Positions 1 to 9,576 of a stretch of 64,000 nucleotides of DNA are shown piece after piece. Where the stretch lies: assembly GCF_018449605.1 (NCBI RefSeq), contig NZ_JAAVUW010000008.1, positions 186,001-250,000 of the forward strand, written 5' to 3'. The DNA is from Luteibacter sp. dw_328 (GTDB lineage Bacteria > Pseudomonadota > Gammaproteobacteria > Xanthomonadales > Rhodanobacteraceae). Position 1 is the stretch's first letter. The number at the start of each line of letters is the position of its first letter. A model generated the notes under the pieces. That model saw nothing but the letters and a program-made list of their open reading frames with translations, searched no databases and was not told where the DNA came from. Both the position numbers and the translations under genes were made by a program.

Positions 1-2
1 TG

Positions 3-2084
3 GAGCTCTACATCAACAAGATGTTCCTCGGCCATCGCTCGTACGGCCTCGCGGCGGCGGCCTCGTACTACTACGGCAAGACGCTCGACCAGCTGACCGT
101 GGCCGAGAGTGCCACCCTGGCTTCGACCTTCCAGCTGCCCTCGGTGGTCAACCCGCTGAACAACCCCAAGCGGATGATCGCCCGTCGCGACTGGGTGCTC
201 GGCCAGATGCTCTCCAACCGCTTCATTACCCAGGCGGAGTACGACGAGGCCGTCAAGGAACCCAACGACGCCTTCCCGCACGAGCAACAGATCGAGGTGG
301 ACGCGCCGTATCTTGCCGAAATGGTGCGCCAGCAGGTTCTGGAGAAACTGGGCAATGACGCCCTTACCGAGGGCTACGTGGTCCACACCACCGTGCCGAG
401 CGACAGCCAGGCGGCCGCCAACGATGCGCTCCGCGGGCGGCTGTCCGCCTATGACCGGCGCCACGGCTACCGTGGCCCGGAAGGTCATGAAGAGCTCTCT
501 GCCCAGGCTGGCCCCGAGGACTACGACCGCGTTCTCGCCGGCTACACGAGCGTGGCGGGCATGATGCCGGCCATCGTCACCGAAACCGGGGCGAAGGAGG
601 CGACGGTGTACCTGTCCGCGAAGGAGTCGGCGACCTTGAGCCTGGACTCGATCGCCTGGGCCCGGCCCTACGTGAATGAGGGACGCGCGGGCGCGGCACC
701 GACGCGTGTCGACGCCGTCCTCAAGCGCGGGGACGTGATTCGCCTCATCCGCAGCGAGAAGGACGACATCAACGAAGACGCGAAGGCATCGGACACCGCG
801 AAGGCCACGACGGAAGCGAAGCCCGATCCAGGCAAGGGCGCCTGGCACCTGACCCAGATCCCCGCCGTGCAGGCCGCCCTCGTCTCGGTCGACCCCGAAG
901 ACGGTGCCGTCCGTGCGCTGGTGGGTGGTTTCAGCTTCCTTCGTTCGAAGTTCAACCGTGCCGTGATGGCAGCGCGCCAGCCGGGTTCGAGTTTCAAGCC
1001 ATACCTGTATTCGGCCGCCTTCGAGCGAGGCTTCACGCCCGCCTCCATCGTCAACGATGCGCCGGTCGCTTTCCCCGATCCGTCGCGCCCCGATGGCATG
1101 TGGACGCCGGCGAACGACGACAACAAGTTTGCAGGGCCGATGCGCCTGCGCGAGGCGCTGGTGCAGTCGAAGAACCTCGTTTCGGTTCGCCTGCTCGATG
1201 CCATCGGCGTGCGCTATGCCCGCGAATACATGACGCGCTTCGGCTTCACGCCGGACGCCCTGCCACAGAACCTGTCACTCGCCCTCGGCACCGCATCGGT
1301 CTCGCCAATGAGCATGGCGCGTGGCTACGCCGTATTCGCCAACGGCGGCTACCTCGTCACCCCGTATTTCATCGCGCGCATCGACGACCGTGACGGTAAT
1401 CCGGTGTACCTCGCCAACCCGGAACGCGCCTGCGCGGATTGCCAGGAACGCTTGCTCAATCCCGCTCCGGCCGGCCCACCGACCCAGCCTTCCACCGCCC
1501 TCATTCCGGCCAAACCGGCGGCTGCCAGCAGCACGGGGGGTAACGGCACGGGCGATGCCGTGCTTCCCGCCGATGCCCACGCCGACCAGGCGAAGGTGCC
1601 GAAGCTCGCTCCCCACGTGATCGACGTGCGCAACGACTACCTGGTGACGTCGCTCATGCAGGACGTGATCAAGCGCGGCACCGGTTCGGCAGCGCGAGCC
1701 CTTGGTCGCGACGACCTCGCCGGCAAAACGGGCTCGACCAACGACCACCGCGACGCCTGGTTCGTCGGCTTCAACGGCGACGTTTCCACGGCTGTCTGGG
1801 TCGGCTTCGACGACTTCAGCTCGCTCGGTCGGGGCGAGTTCGGCGCGAAGGCCGCTTTGCCCATCTGGATGGACTACATGGGCGCGGTACTCAAGGACAA
1901 GCCGTCGCACACGTTGGCCATGCCGCCAGGCATCGCCACGCTGCAGATCGATGCGGGTTCGGGCCTGCCCTCACCGGGTGGCATGAATGAAATCATGAAG
2001 GTCGAGGATGTCGACCGTCTTCGCGAGCAGGCAACGCAGAAACAGCAGGAGGAACAGCAGGACCACGCCTACGATATTTTCTGA
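3..2084 (+). CDS. mrcA: Penicillin-binding protein 1A, 5'-truncated by window start
   Basis: Bifunctional peptidoglycan glycosyltransferase/transpeptidase anchored in the inner membrane and acting in the periplasm. The reading frame is already open at base 3, so the N-terminal membrane anchor and most of the GT51 domain lie outside the window. What remains starts in the end of the GT51 domain (YINKMFLGHRSYGLAAAA, then YYGKTLDQLTVAE). An OB-like insert typical of PBP1A follows, and then the transpeptidase domain with its three signatures: SxxK in QPGSSFKP, SxN in QSKNLVS, and KTG in AGKTGSTNDHRDAWF. An alanine/proline-rich insert sits inside the transpeptidase region. Class A PBP identity is clear; 1A rather than 1B rests on the insert and the FNRAV..RQPGSSFKP context. 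Confidence 0.93.
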   Translation, partial: ELYINKMFLGHRSYGLAAAASYYYGKTLDQLTVAESATLASTFQLPSVVNPLNNPKRMIARRDWVLGQMLSNRFITQAEYDEAVKEPNDAFPHEQQIEVDAPYLAEMVRQQVLEKLGNDALTEGYVVHTTVPSDSQAAANDALRGRLSAYDRRHGYRGPEGHEELSAQAGPEDYDRVLAGYTSVAGMMPAIVTETGAKEATVYLSAKESATLSLDSIAWARPYVNEGRAGAAPTRVDAVLKRGDVIRLIRSEKDDINEDAKASDTAKATTEAKPDPGKGAWHLTQIPAVQAALVSVDPEDGAVRALVGGFSFLRSKFNRAVMAARQPGSSFKPYLYSAAFERGFTPASIVNDAPVAFPDPSRPDGMWTPANDDNKFAGPMRLREALVQSKNLVSVRLLDAIGVRYAREYMTRFGFTPDALPQNLSLALGTASVSPMSMARGYAVFANGGYLVTPYFIARIDDRDGNPVYLANPERACADCQERLLNPAPAGPPTQPSTALIPAKPAAASSTGGNGTGDAVLPADAHADQAKVPKLAPHVIDVRNDYLVTSLMQDVIKRGTGSAARALGRDDLAGKTGSTNDHRDAWFVGFNGDVSTAVWVGFDDFSSLGRGEFGAKAALPIWMDYMGAVLKDKPSHTLAMPPGIATLQIDAGSGLPSPGGMNEIMKVEDVDRLREQATQKQQEEQQDHAYDIF

Positions 2085-2115
2085 CGTACACATACACACC
2101 ACACGGGGGTGAGTC

Positions 2116-2787
2116 ATGGCACGAGGCGAGCACCACAAAATCCACGCACAGGACCGGACGCAGCGTCATCGCGCCCTTGTCGCCCAGGAAGCGGCGCGCC
2201 TGATGAGTGAGCACGGTATCCGCGACTTCCACCACGCTAAGGTGAAGGCCGCCGAGCGACTCGGCATCGCCGACACGCAAGCACTGCCCCGTAACAACGA
2301 GATCGAAGATGCGCTTCGCGAACATCAGCGGATCTTCAAGGCGGATTCGCAACCACAGGCCTTGCGCGCGCGACGCGAAGCCGCTGTGGAAGCGCTGCGG
2401 TTCCTCCGCGGATTCGACGCTCGACTGGTAGGCGCCGTCCTCGAAGGCACGGCCGATGAACACTCCGCCGTTTGCCTGCATGTCTTCAGCGACGATCCGG
2501 AAGCACCGGTGCTGTTTCTCCAGGAGCAAGGCATTCCCCTGGAGACGCAGACGCGGCGGCTGCGCTGGTCGGGCAACGAGCAAAGCGAGCATCCCGTGTT
2601 GCTCTTCGGCGCCGACGGCATCCCGTTCGACCTGACCGTGCTGCCGCTGGATGCCCTGCGTCAGGCACCGCTGGACCGCGTGGACGACCGACCGATGCGC
2701 CGGGCGACCGCGTCGATGGTGCAGGCATTGCTTGCCGAGGAAGACATCGAGGCGTTCAACGCGTCGACACCTGCATTTGATCGGTAG
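2116..2787 (+). CDS. Conserved hypothetical protein, nucleotidyltransferase-like
   Basis: A 223-residue soluble protein preceded by a good ribosome binding site (GGGGGTGAG seven bases before ATG), 31 bp after mrcA and probably co-transcribed with it. The N-terminal third is basic and helical (HHKIHAQDRTQRHRALVAQEAARLM). The central part (VGAVLEGTADEHSAVCLHVFSDDPEAPVLFL, residues about 115-145) has the look of a minimal nucleotidyltransferase or a related alpha/beta fold, but no firm catalytic motif is visible. I recall similar proteins in Xanthomonadales but cannot assign a reaction. Confidence 0.75.
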   Translation: MARGEHHKIHAQDRTQRHRALVAQEAARLMSEHGIRDFHHAKVKAAERLGIADTQALPRNNEIEDALREHQRIFKADSQPQALRARREAAVEALRFLRGFDARLVGAVLEGTADEHSAVCLHVFSDDPEAPVLFLQEQGIPLETQTRRLRWSGNEQSEHPVLLFGADGIPFDLTVLPLDALRQAPLDRVDDRPMRRATASMVQALLAEEDIEAFNASTPAFDR

Positions 2788-2838
2788 GAGCAAAAAAAGG
2801 TTCTTCGCGGAATGCCGGGGACGCCGAAGACGGTGAGG

Positions 2839-2945
2839 CGCAGAGCCTTCGGCGTGCAGGCGTGGCGGCGCAGAGCGTTCGGCGCGCAGGCGTGGCGGCG
2901 CAGAGCGTTCGGCGCGCAGGCGTGGCGGCGCAGAGCCTTCGGTGC
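2839..2945. repeat. 30-bp direct tandem repeat, about 3.5 copies
   Basis: Three full 30-bp units at 2841-2870, 2871-2900 and 2901-2930, plus a half unit to 2945. Units two and three are identical; unit one differs at two positions. Each unit begins CAGAGCGTTCGGCGCGCAGG. The last half unit runs directly into the left terminal inverted repeat of the neighbouring palindromic element, so the array may have grown by slippage at that boundary. It can be read through as a repetitive peptide in several frames, but nothing supports translation. Confidence 0.85.
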
Positions 2946-3070
2946 CCACCCTCGATGCTCAGACACGTCCTCCGCGTTTCGTGCCGGAAAGGCCGCTGCG
3001 CGGCCGTGTACTTATTTGGCCTACGGCCGCTCCACTTGTGCGGAACTCGCCTCGAGGGTGGGCACCGAAG
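2937..3070. repeat. MITE-like palindromic element, copy A
   Basis: A 134-bp non-coding element bounded by perfect 18-bp inverted repeats: CTTCGGTGCCCACCCTCG at 2937-2954 and its exact complement at 3053-3070. The interior is homologous, in reverse orientation, to copy B at 3319-3452 and partly to copy C near 42.7 kb. It has no reading frame of its own, as expected of a non-autonomous mobile repeat. Bases 3071-3318, between copies A and B, hold no gene or signal that I can recognise. Confidence 0.8.
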
Positions 3071-3318
3071 ACTCTTCCCATCCCTGAGGTTCGTGTGGGT
3101 CGAGACGAAGCAACGCCGCTTCGGCTGCTGGCTCGTCGGCATCGCCCAACGGTCGACCCCAGCGCGCTGAGATCGTCCGCGCGAGGCAGCGCAGCGGCGA
3201 GGAAAACGCTCGCCGCGCCGGAAATGACGTATCTGCACGACCGCCGTAACGGCCGGCTTCGGCGGCAACGCCCACGCCCAAAGGCTCTCCGTCCAGCTGA
3301 CCGTCGCGTCGTGAGAGA

Positions 3319-3500
3319 CCTTGGTGTCCACCCTCGAGGCGAGTTCCGCACAAGTGGAGCGGCCGTAGGCCAGTAGGTACATGGGCCGCGTGAGCGGCCT
3401 TTCCTTGTCGAACGCGGAGGACGTGTCTGAGCAGCGAGGGTGGACACCAAGGTCTCCCCGCGAGACGCCCAAGTGTACGAAGCGACGGCGAAGCCGAGCC
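3319..3500. repeat. MITE-like palindromic element, copy B, with shared flank
   Basis: The core at 3319-3452 is again 134 bp with perfect 18-bp terminal inverted repeats (CCTTGGTGTCCACCCTCG and its complement at 3435-3452). The 48 bp to its right (3453-3500) also occur, in reverse orientation, to the left of copy C near 42.68 kb, so the mobile or duplicated unit is longer than the terminal repeats suggest. Relative to copy A the interior is inverted. No coding potential is seen here or from 3501 to the gltA terminator. Confidence 0.8.
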
Positions 3501-3596
3501 CGCGAGGCCGAAGGCGAGCCAGGTGCGAGGTGCGAGGTGCGAAAGAATGCCCCGACCGAAACCCGAGCGCCCGGGCCCGGTAATCCGCGATGAACC

Positions 3597-3627
3597 AAAA
3601 AAAACCCCGCTTTCCGCGGGGCTTTTT
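3597..3627 (-). terminator. Rho-independent terminator of gltA
   Basis: Six-base-pair stem CCCCGC/GCGGGG with a five-base loop (3605-3621), preceded on the plus strand by a run of eight A, which is the U-tract on the minus strand. It lies immediately beyond the gltA stop codon. T-rich sequence on the other side means it could also stop plus-strand transcription. Confidence 0.9.
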
Positions 3628-3631
3628 CTTC

Positions 3632-4927
3632 TTAGCGCTTGTCGTTCGGTGTGTAGTCGCGAACGTCGGCGCCGGTGTAGATCTGGCGGGGACGACCGAT
3701 GCGGGCGCCCGGGGTTTCGTGCTGCTCGATCCAGTGCGAGATCCAGCCGGAGGTGCGCGCGATGGCGAACATCACGGTGAACATCTCGGCCGGGATGCCC
3801 AGTGCCTTGTAGATGATGCCCGAATAGAAGTCGACGTTCGGGTAGAGCTTGCGCTCGACGAAGTAGTCGTCCTTCAGCGCGGCCTCTTCCAGCTTCATCG
3901 CGACATCGAGCAGCGGATCGTTGACGCCGAGTTCCTCGAGCACCTTGTGGCACATCTCGCGGATGATCTTGGCGCGCGGATCGAAGTTCTTGTACACGCG
4001 GTGGCCGAAGCCCATCAGGCGGAAGGAATCGTTCTTGTCCTTCGCGCGCTTGACGGCGGTCTCGACCTTGTCGGCGGTGCCGATCTCGCCGAGCTGCTTG
4101 AGCACGGCTTCGTTCGCACCACCGTGTGCCGGACCCCACAGCGCGGTGATGCCTGCGGCGATCGAGGCGTACGGGTTCGCACCGGTCGAACCGACCAGGC
4201 GGACGGTGGAGGTGGAGGCGTTCTGCTCGTGATCGGCGTGCAGGATGAACAGCAGGTCGAGCGCCTTGGCGACGACCGGGTTCAGCTCCAGCGGCTCGCT
4301 CGGCACTTCGAACATCATGTGCAGGAAGCGGGTGACGTACTCGAGGTTGTTGCGCGGATAACGCGTCGGCCAGCCGATCGAGTGACGGTAGATGGCGGCG
4401 GAGATCGTCGGCATCTTCGCGATGAGGCGGATAGCAGCGAGCTTGCGGTCTTCCGGGTTATCGACATCGAGCTTGTCGTGATAGAACGCCGACAGCGAGG
4501 CGATCGAACCGGCCAGCATGGCCATCGGATGCGCGTCGTGGTTGAAGCCACGCAGGAAGAACTTGAGGTTCTCATGCATCATCGAGTGATGCGTGATGTC
4601 GTGCTCGAACTTCGCGAACTCGGTCTTGTTCGGCAGTTCGCCGTTGAGCAGCAGGTACGAGGTCTCGAGGAAGGTGGACTTCTCGGCGAGCTGTTCGATC
4701 GGGTAGCCGCGGTACAGCAGGACGCCCTTGTCACCATCGATATAGGTGATGGCGCTCTTGGTGCTGGCGGTGCTGCCGTAGCCCGGATCGTACGTGAAGT
4801 AACCGGTGTCCTTGTACAAGGTGCCGATGTCGACGCACTCGGCGCCAAGCGTGCCACCGATGACCGGCAGTTCGCTCACGGGCTTGTTGGATTCATCGAC
4901 CAATTTGACGGTTTTGGCGTCGGACAC
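3632..4927 (-). CDS. gltA: Citrate synthase
   Basis: Condenses acetyl-CoA and oxaloacetate to citrate as the entry step of the TCA cycle, in the cytosol. At 431 residues it matches the hexameric, NADH-sensitive type II enzymes of Gram-negative bacteria. The expected catalytic residues are visible: His268 in [10 protein letters not shown], His309 in [15 protein letters not shown] and Asp366 in [16 protein letters not shown] is also conserved. Translation should begin at a GTG (4925-4927), because AGGAG lies at proper spacing upstream and the protein then begins like other type II enzymes. It is monocistronic, with its own terminator. Confidence 0.97.
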   Translation of the reverse strand: MSDAKTVKLVDESNKPVSELPVIGGTLGAECVDIGTLYKDTGYFTYDPGYGSTASTKSAITYIDGDKGVLLYRGYPIEQLAEKSTFLETSYLLLNGELPNKTEFAKFEHDITHHSMMHENLKFFLRGFNHDAHPMAMLAGSIASLSAFYHDKLDVDNPEDRKLAAIRLIAKMPTISAAIYRHSIGWPTRYPRNNLEYVTRFLHMMFEVPSEPLELNPVVAKALDLLFILHADHEQNASTSTVRLVGSTGANPYASIAAGITALWGPAHGGANEAVLKQLGEIGTADKVETAVKRAKDKNDSFRLMGFGHRVYKNFDPRAKIIREMCHKVLEELGVNDPLLDVAMKLEEAALKDDYFVERKLYPNVDFYSGIIYKALGIPAEMFTVMFAIARTSGWISHWIEQHETPGARIGRPRQIYTGADVRDYTPNDKR

Positions 4928-5104
4928 GGCGAGCTCCTCTTTCTCTCTGTACCCGTTCCGCCAGCAACTGGCGAAACGTAGCGATGTTGGGAAAAACGAC
5001 CCCGGGGGAGAGGTGTCGTACCGGCCGCCGCGTGCGGCCGAAGTTCCCCATTATCGCACAGAGGCTATTCAAACGTCCGTTGGCCAGCATCCGAATCGCA
5101 CACG

Positions 5105-5144
5105 CAAAAAGACACGGGGCAAGCCGTGGGCTCGCCCCGTGTCT
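5105..5144 (-). terminator. Rho-independent terminator of rpmE2
   Basis: Perfect 11-bp stem (5110-5120 with 5134-5144, AGACACGGGGC and complement) and a 13-base loop, followed on the minus strand by five U. It lies about 50 bp after the rpmE2 stop. The rest of 4928-5195 should hold the gltA promoter, but I could not pick a convincing -10/-35 pair. Confidence 0.9.
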
Positions 5145-5195
5145 GTCTATCCTCGCGAAACGCCACCCCGCAGGCGGCGCGCGGATGGAACCGTT

Positions 5196-5441
5196 TTACT
5201 TCTGGCCGTAGCGCTGACGGAACTTGTCGACGCGGCCGCCGACGTCCAGCGTCTTCTGCTTGCCGGTGTAGAACGGGTGCGAGTGGCTCGAGATATCGAG
5301 CTTGATCACCGGGTATTCGTTACCGTCTTCCCACTTGACCGTTTCCTTGCTGGACATGGTCGAACGCGTAAGGAACGCGAAATCGGACGACAGGTCCTGG
5401 AAAACGACGGACTGGTACTTCGGGTGGATGTTCTCTTTCAT
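5196..5441 (-). CDS. rpmE2: Ribosomal protein L31, type B (zinc-free)
   Basis: An 81-residue 50S subunit protein beginning [20 protein letters not shown]. It lacks the CxxC zinc ligands of the primary L31 and has the longer type B C-terminus ([21 protein letters not shown]), so it is the zinc-independent paralogue. In many bacteria this paralogue replaces L31 when zinc is scarce under Zur control, but no clear Zur box was recognised upstream. A standalone gene with its own terminator. Confidence 0.95.
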   Translation of the reverse strand: MKENIHPKYQSVVFQDLSSDFAFLTRSTMSSKETVKWEDGNEYPVIKLDISSHSHPFYTGKQKTLDVGGRVDKFRQRYGQK

Positions 5442-5536
5442 GGCGTGACTCTAAGAATTAGCGGGGTGAAAAGAGCGGCATTGTAACCAGCGGTGGTCGG
5501 GACATCAAGTCCAGCTCCTGGCCCGCCGCCGGGGGA

Positions 5537-5560
5537 TCGCCGATGAATCGACTCCTACAG
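5537..5560. repeat. REP-like hairpin repeat 1
   Basis: Intergenic copy of the short repeat found at seven other sites here: a GCCGA-type stem around a four-base loop next to a conserved TAGGAG/CTCCTA arm. This copy reads TCGCCGATGAATCGACTCC and has one mismatch in the stem (GAC for GGC). Confidence 0.75.
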
Positions 5561-5569
5561 GGGCAGCGA

Positions 5570-6502
5570 TCAGGCGACGCCTAGCGCCTGGGCAATCAAT
5601 TCGCCAAACCGGGCCTGGTCCACCTCGAGCACGATCCGGGCGTTCGGCTTGCCGCCGAGCCTGCGATGCCAGTCGACCACGGTCGCACCGCGGGTGAGCC
5701 GACCGTCCAGTTCGATGGCCACATGGCGCGTCTCGGCGCGGGTCACTATGTCCGGGTCCAGTGCCACGGCCATGGCGAGCGCGTCGGCGGCGATGAAGCC
5801 CGTCCGCTCGTGCTCGGCGTTGAAACGGCGGGCCGTACCGAAGATCTTTTCAAAGAAGGAAGCGCGGGCGTCGCCGGCGGCGACCCAGCCTTCGTAGGCC
5901 TCGTCGGAGAAGGCATGGCGCACCGTCGCCTCCCAGTCGACCAGGTCGAACGCCTCGAAGGCCTCGAAAACCACATGCGCGGCCTCCGGGTCGAAACCGA
6001 TGTTGAACTCGGCCGGTATCTTCCCGGTATTCCCATGCCCGGTCACCGCGCCCCCCATGACAACGAGGCGCTTTACGCGCTGCGGCAGGGAAGGATCGAG
6101 CCGGACCGCCAGGGCGAGATTCGTCAGGGGACCCAGGGCCACGAGCGTCAGCTCACCCGGTCGTTCACGGGTCAGTCGGATCAGCGCGAGGGCCGCGTGC
6201 TCCGCCTGCACGGGATGCGCCGGCTCCGCGAAGCCCACATCGCCGAAGCCGTCGGCACCATGGACGAAGGCCGCATCCTCCTCCGGCGCGCGCACCAGCG
6301 GCGAGGGACAACCGCCGAACACCGGCGTCTTCGCCCCGACCAACTCGACCAGCGTGCGCGCATTGCGCAACGTGTGACCCAGCCCGACGTTACCGGCAGC
6401 GACGGTGAGCGCCGTTACATCGGCGTGCTCGTGCGCCATGAGGATGGCGAGGGCATCGTCCACGCCGGGGTCGGTGTCGATCAACAACGAGGGTCGGGTC
6501 AT
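5570..6502 (-). CDS. Nucleoside hydrolase (inosine-uridine preferring family)
   Basis: Hydrolyses the N-glycosidic bond of ribonucleosides to ribose and base for nucleoside salvage. The 310-residue protein starts with the family signature DTDPGVDDALAI (residues about 9-20), whose aspartates bind the catalytic calcium. It also has VMGGAV, AEFNIGFDPEAA and the C-terminal AADALAMAVALDP segment. Length and motif order fit IUNH enzymes. Substrate preference cannot be told from the sequence. It follows glnE with a 50-bp gap, but no functional link is evident. Confidence 0.93.
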   Translation of the reverse strand: MTRPSLLIDTDPGVDDALAILMAHEHADVTALTVAAGNVGLGHTLRNARTLVELVGAKTPVFGGCPSPLVRAPEEDAAFVHGADGFGDVGFAEPAHPVQAEHAALALIRLTRERPGELTLVALGPLTNLALAVRLDPSLPQRVKRLVVMGGAVTGHGNTGKIPAEFNIGFDPEAAHVVFEAFEAFDLVDWEATVRHAFSDEAYEGWVAAGDARASFFEKIFGTARRFNAEHERTGFIAADALAMAVALDPDIVTRAETRHVAIELDGRLTRGATVVDWHRRLGGKPNARIVLEVDQARFGELIAQALGVA

Positions 6503-6552
6503 CGCAGGTCAGGTCCGTGAGCGGCCGGACAGCATACCGCCGGCCGCCCGGT

Positions 6553-9441
6553 TCAGACAGCCTGTGACGACGTGGCGTCGACGCCTTCCAGGTCGAAACC
6601 CAGCTCCCGCGCCACCTGGCTTACACCCGCGCATGCGGCGTCCAGCGCCGGCGTGCGCTGGGCGATGCGTGATCGCAGGTCAAGCGTGCACGCCAGACCC
6701 ATCTGCAACAGGTCGGCGTGTGCGACGTGCAGCGTGTCGGCCTGCGGCTGGGTGAACAGCCCCACCGAACGCAGCGCGTCGATCAACGTGCTGCTGGACG
6801 TCGTGTCGAGGATCGCCGGATGCTCGGCCGCGTGAGCCAGCACCATGCCCTGCAGCACGAACTCGATATCGATGAGTGCCCCTACGCCCTGCTTGAGGTC
6901 CAGGCGCATGGCATCCGAACGATCGCGCTCGGCACGCCAGCGCCGCCGCATCGCACTGACCTCAGCGATCACGCGGCTGCTATCGCGCGGCGTGGAAAGA
7001 ATGTCGCGGCGTATATCGGCGAGCACACCACCCAGCCGCACGTCGCCCGCTACCGCTCGTGCGCGCAAGAGGGCCTGGTGCTCCCAGGTCCATGCACGAT
7101 CGCGCTGGTAGGCCTCGAAGGCATCGACACTGGCAACCAGTAACCCTTTCGAGCCATCTGGCCTCAGGCGCGTATCCACGTCATAGAGCTTGCCGGCGTG
7201 CGTTTGCGCACTCAGCCAGTGCATGACGCGTTGGGCAAGGCGCTGGAACCAGCGTGTCCCGTCAACCGGTCGGGCACCATCGCTCATCGCGTTGGCGAGC
7301 CTGCCGTCGTAGACGAACACAAGATCGAGATCCGAGGCGAAACCGAGCTCCTCGCCACCCAGGCTGCCGTAGCCCAACACGGTAAATCCACCCCCCTCGC
7401 CGGGCAGGCGTCCGTGCTGCGCCGTCAGCTCGCGCGTCGCCAGCGCCAGCACGGCGGCCACGATGGCCTCGGCAAGGCCCGCGAGCCGACGCGCCGTGGC
7501 CGGCGCGTCGGCTCGCCCGTCGTTGAAGGCCAGGCCGAGACGGAACGCGATGCTCGAACGGAACTCGTTGAGCCGTTCCAGCTCACGCTCCGCGTCGCGT
7601 TCATCCAGCGTGCCCAGGGTGCGCGCGATCTCCGCGGAAATATCCGCGCGCTTCAGCGGAAGCTGGTCGATGCGCGGATCGAGCACGTCGTCCAGTAGCA
7701 GGGGCTGCGCGATGACGCGCTCCGCCAGAAAGGCACTGTCGGAAAAGACGCCGGCAACGCGGCGCCGCGCATTCGGCTGCTCGTCGAGCAAGGCAAGGTA
7801 AGAGGACCGTCGCGCCACGGCCTGCACCAGCCGGACCATGCGCAGCAGGCTCGCGGACGGCGATGCGCTGGCACGCGCGGCGCCAATGAGCTGGGGCATC
7901 AGTCGTTCGAGACGCTCGCCGGAGCGGGCGGACATGGAACGTACCGCTGCAGCCTGGGGAAGTTTGGTCAGCTGCTCCGCGGCGTCGACGGCGCCCGTAA
8001 AACCCGAGGCCTCCAGCGTCGCCGCGCTTAGCGAGCCGTCGCGTGCCGCCGTCCACAGTTCGATGTCGGCGACCGGGGCCGTCGCGGTCTGCCCCGCTTC
8101 GGGCACGAGCACGGCGGCGAACTCAGCCGAGACGGCCGTGCGGTGTGCCGCCAGCTCGATGGCCAGGGCGTCCCACGACGGATAATCCAGGCCCAGGGCG
8201 AGGCGCTCGCGAGACAGCTCGTCGTCGGGAATGTCATGCGTCTGGGCGTCGCGCAGCATCTGCAGGCGGTTCTCCACGCGACGCAGGAACAGGTAGGCCG
8301 AGCGGAGCAGCTTGGCACGCGCGGCAGGAATGTAGCCGCGTGCCTCGCACGCACGCAGCGCGGGCAACAGGCCGCGCACACGCAGCGCGGGATCGCGGCC
8401 ACCGCGGATCATCTGCGTCAGCTGGACCACGAACTCGATTTCGCGAATGCCACCGGGACCGAGCTTGAGGTTGCCAGCGAGATCCTTGCGCGCCACCTCG
8501 GCATCGATGAGCGACTTCATCTCGCGCAGGCCGGCGAAGGCGGTGTAGTCGAGGTAGCGCCGGTAGACAAACGGACGCAGCATGTCCTGAAGCTCGCGTC
8601 CTGCCGTGCGATCGCCTGCAACGGGACGCGCCTTGATCCATGCGTAGCGCTCCCAGTCGCGACCTTCTCGCTGGTAGTACTGCTCCATGGCGGCGAACGG
8701 CAGCGCGAGACGGCCGGCATTGCCGAACGGACGCAGGCGCAGGTCCACCCGTGCACAGATGCCGTCCACGGTCGGTTCCGCAAGCAGGCGCACCAGCTGG
8801 CGTGCCTCGCGGATGAAGTATTCGCCGTTGTCGAGCGAACGCGAACCGTCGGTGTCGCCCGCCGAGGCGTACGCCAGGATGAGATCGATGTCCGAGGAGA
8901 AATTCAGTTCATTGCCGCCGAGCTTCCCAAAGCCGACGACGACCATGCGCTGCTCGACGCCCGCACTGTCCCGGGGCACGCCGAACCGCGCGTGCAGCGA
9001 GTTCTCCGACCAACGCAAGGCGGCGGTGAGCAGGGTCTCGTAAAGGGCGCTTGTCGACGCGAGCGTCTCGTCGATGTCATCGAGACCGTTCACGTCACGA
9101 AACACAAGGCGAACGGCTTCCGCATGGCGAAACCGACGCAGTATGGACATACAGCGGTCTTCGTCCGCCGGGAGGTCCAGCAGACCACCGCGCGTCGCGG
9201 CGTCTGCGCTGGCGCGCAGCCGCTCCAGGCCGGCCGGCGCGAGCAGCTCCGGCTGGCGGCGGAAGACGTCGAAGGCGAAATCGGAGGCGACCAGCGTACG
9301 GCGGATACGCTCGGCGACGCCGGCGTCGTCGTGAACGGGAATCCGGGCAGCCCGGCATGCCGCCATCACGTCTGCGTAACGATGGTCGATGAGTGCGCGT
9401 AGTTCTGGGCTTTCGCGCGGAGCCGGCGTGGAGGCGTTCAT
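6553..9441 (-). CDS. glnE: Glutamine synthetase adenylyltransferase/adenylyl-removing enzyme
   Basis: Bifunctional regulator that adenylylates and de-adenylylates glutamine synthetase in response to PII and glutamine. The 962-residue protein has the two nucleotidyltransferase domains expected. The N-terminal adenylyl-removase domain carries GGNELNFSSDIDLI (around residue 180) and the C-terminal adenylyltransferase domain carries GGEELGFASDLDLVFVYD (around residue 700). Each is followed by a helical domain with the conserved DIRxxIEF-type segment (GIREIEFVVQL and ALIDIEFVLQG). Full length and ATG start. Monocistronic or leading the nucleoside hydrolase. Confidence 0.97.
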   Translation of the reverse strand: MNASTPAPRESPELRALIDHRYADVMAACRAARIPVHDDAGVAERIRRTLVASDFAFDVFRRQPELLAPAGLERLRASADAATRGGLLDLPADEDRCMSILRRFRHAEAVRLVFRDVNGLDDIDETLASTSALYETLLTAALRWSENSLHARFGVPRDSAGVEQRMVVVGFGKLGGNELNFSSDIDLILAYASAGDTDGSRSLDNGEYFIREARQLVRLLAEPTVDGICARVDLRLRPFGNAGRLALPFAAMEQYYQREGRDWERYAWIKARPVAGDRTAGRELQDMLRPFVYRRYLDYTAFAGLREMKSLIDAEVARKDLAGNLKLGPGGIREIEFVVQLTQMIRGGRDPALRVRGLLPALRACEARGYIPAARAKLLRSAYLFLRRVENRLQMLRDAQTHDIPDDELSRERLALGLDYPSWDALAIELAAHRTAVSAEFAAVLVPEAGQTATAPVADIELWTAARDGSLSAATLEASGFTGAVDAAEQLTKLPQAAAVRSMSARSGERLERLMPQLIGAARASASPSASLLRMVRLVQAVARRSSYLALLDEQPNARRRVAGVFSDSAFLAERVIAQPLLLDDVLDPRIDQLPLKRADISAEIARTLGTLDERDAERELERLNEFRSSIAFRLGLAFNDGRADAPATARRLAGLAEAIVAAVLALATRELTAQHGRLPGEGGGFTVLGYGSLGGEELGFASDLDLVFVYDGRLANAMSDGARPVDGTRWFQRLAQRVMHWLSAQTHAGKLYDVDTRLRPDGSKGLLVASVDAFEAYQRDRAWTWEHQALLRARAVAGDVRLGGVLADIRRDILSTPRDSSRVIAEVSAMRRRWRAERDRSDAMRLDLKQGVGALIDIEFVLQGMVLAHAAEHPAILDTTSSSTLIDALRSVGLFTQPQADTLHVAHADLLQMGLACTLDLRSRIAQRTPALDAACAGVSQVARELGFDLEGVDATSSQAV

Positions 9442-9576
9442 GAGGTCACCATTGTGCCTGAAGCGTCAACTTACGAAGAATCGTAGAAAAGTCCGCGACT
9501 TCCCATGACAACCGATTCATGTCCGTTCCGTTACAGTCCCTACCCCCAGTGGGATTGGATGCGGACGTCGGCTTAT

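Noticed and set aside
2756..3598. 280-codon minus-strand frame across the repeats
   Set aside because: It reads through the palindromic elements and tandem repeat, giving the repeated peptide CAATPARRTL. No ribosome binding site or family resemblance.
3021..4139. Long minus-strand frame of 372 codons overlapping gltA
   Set aside because: It is the shadow frame of gltA continued into the repeat region. Composition is Arg/Ala-rich and has no domain; gltA in the other frame is unambiguous.
3590..4981. 463-codon plus-strand frame opposite gltA
   Set aside because: Complementary frame to gltA; Asp/Val/Arg-rich shadow of the real gene.
4928..5104. Search for a Zur box upstream of rpmE2 and a promoter for gltA
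   Set aside because: No palindromic AT-rich Zur-like operator and no convincing -10/-35 pair was found, so neither is annotated.
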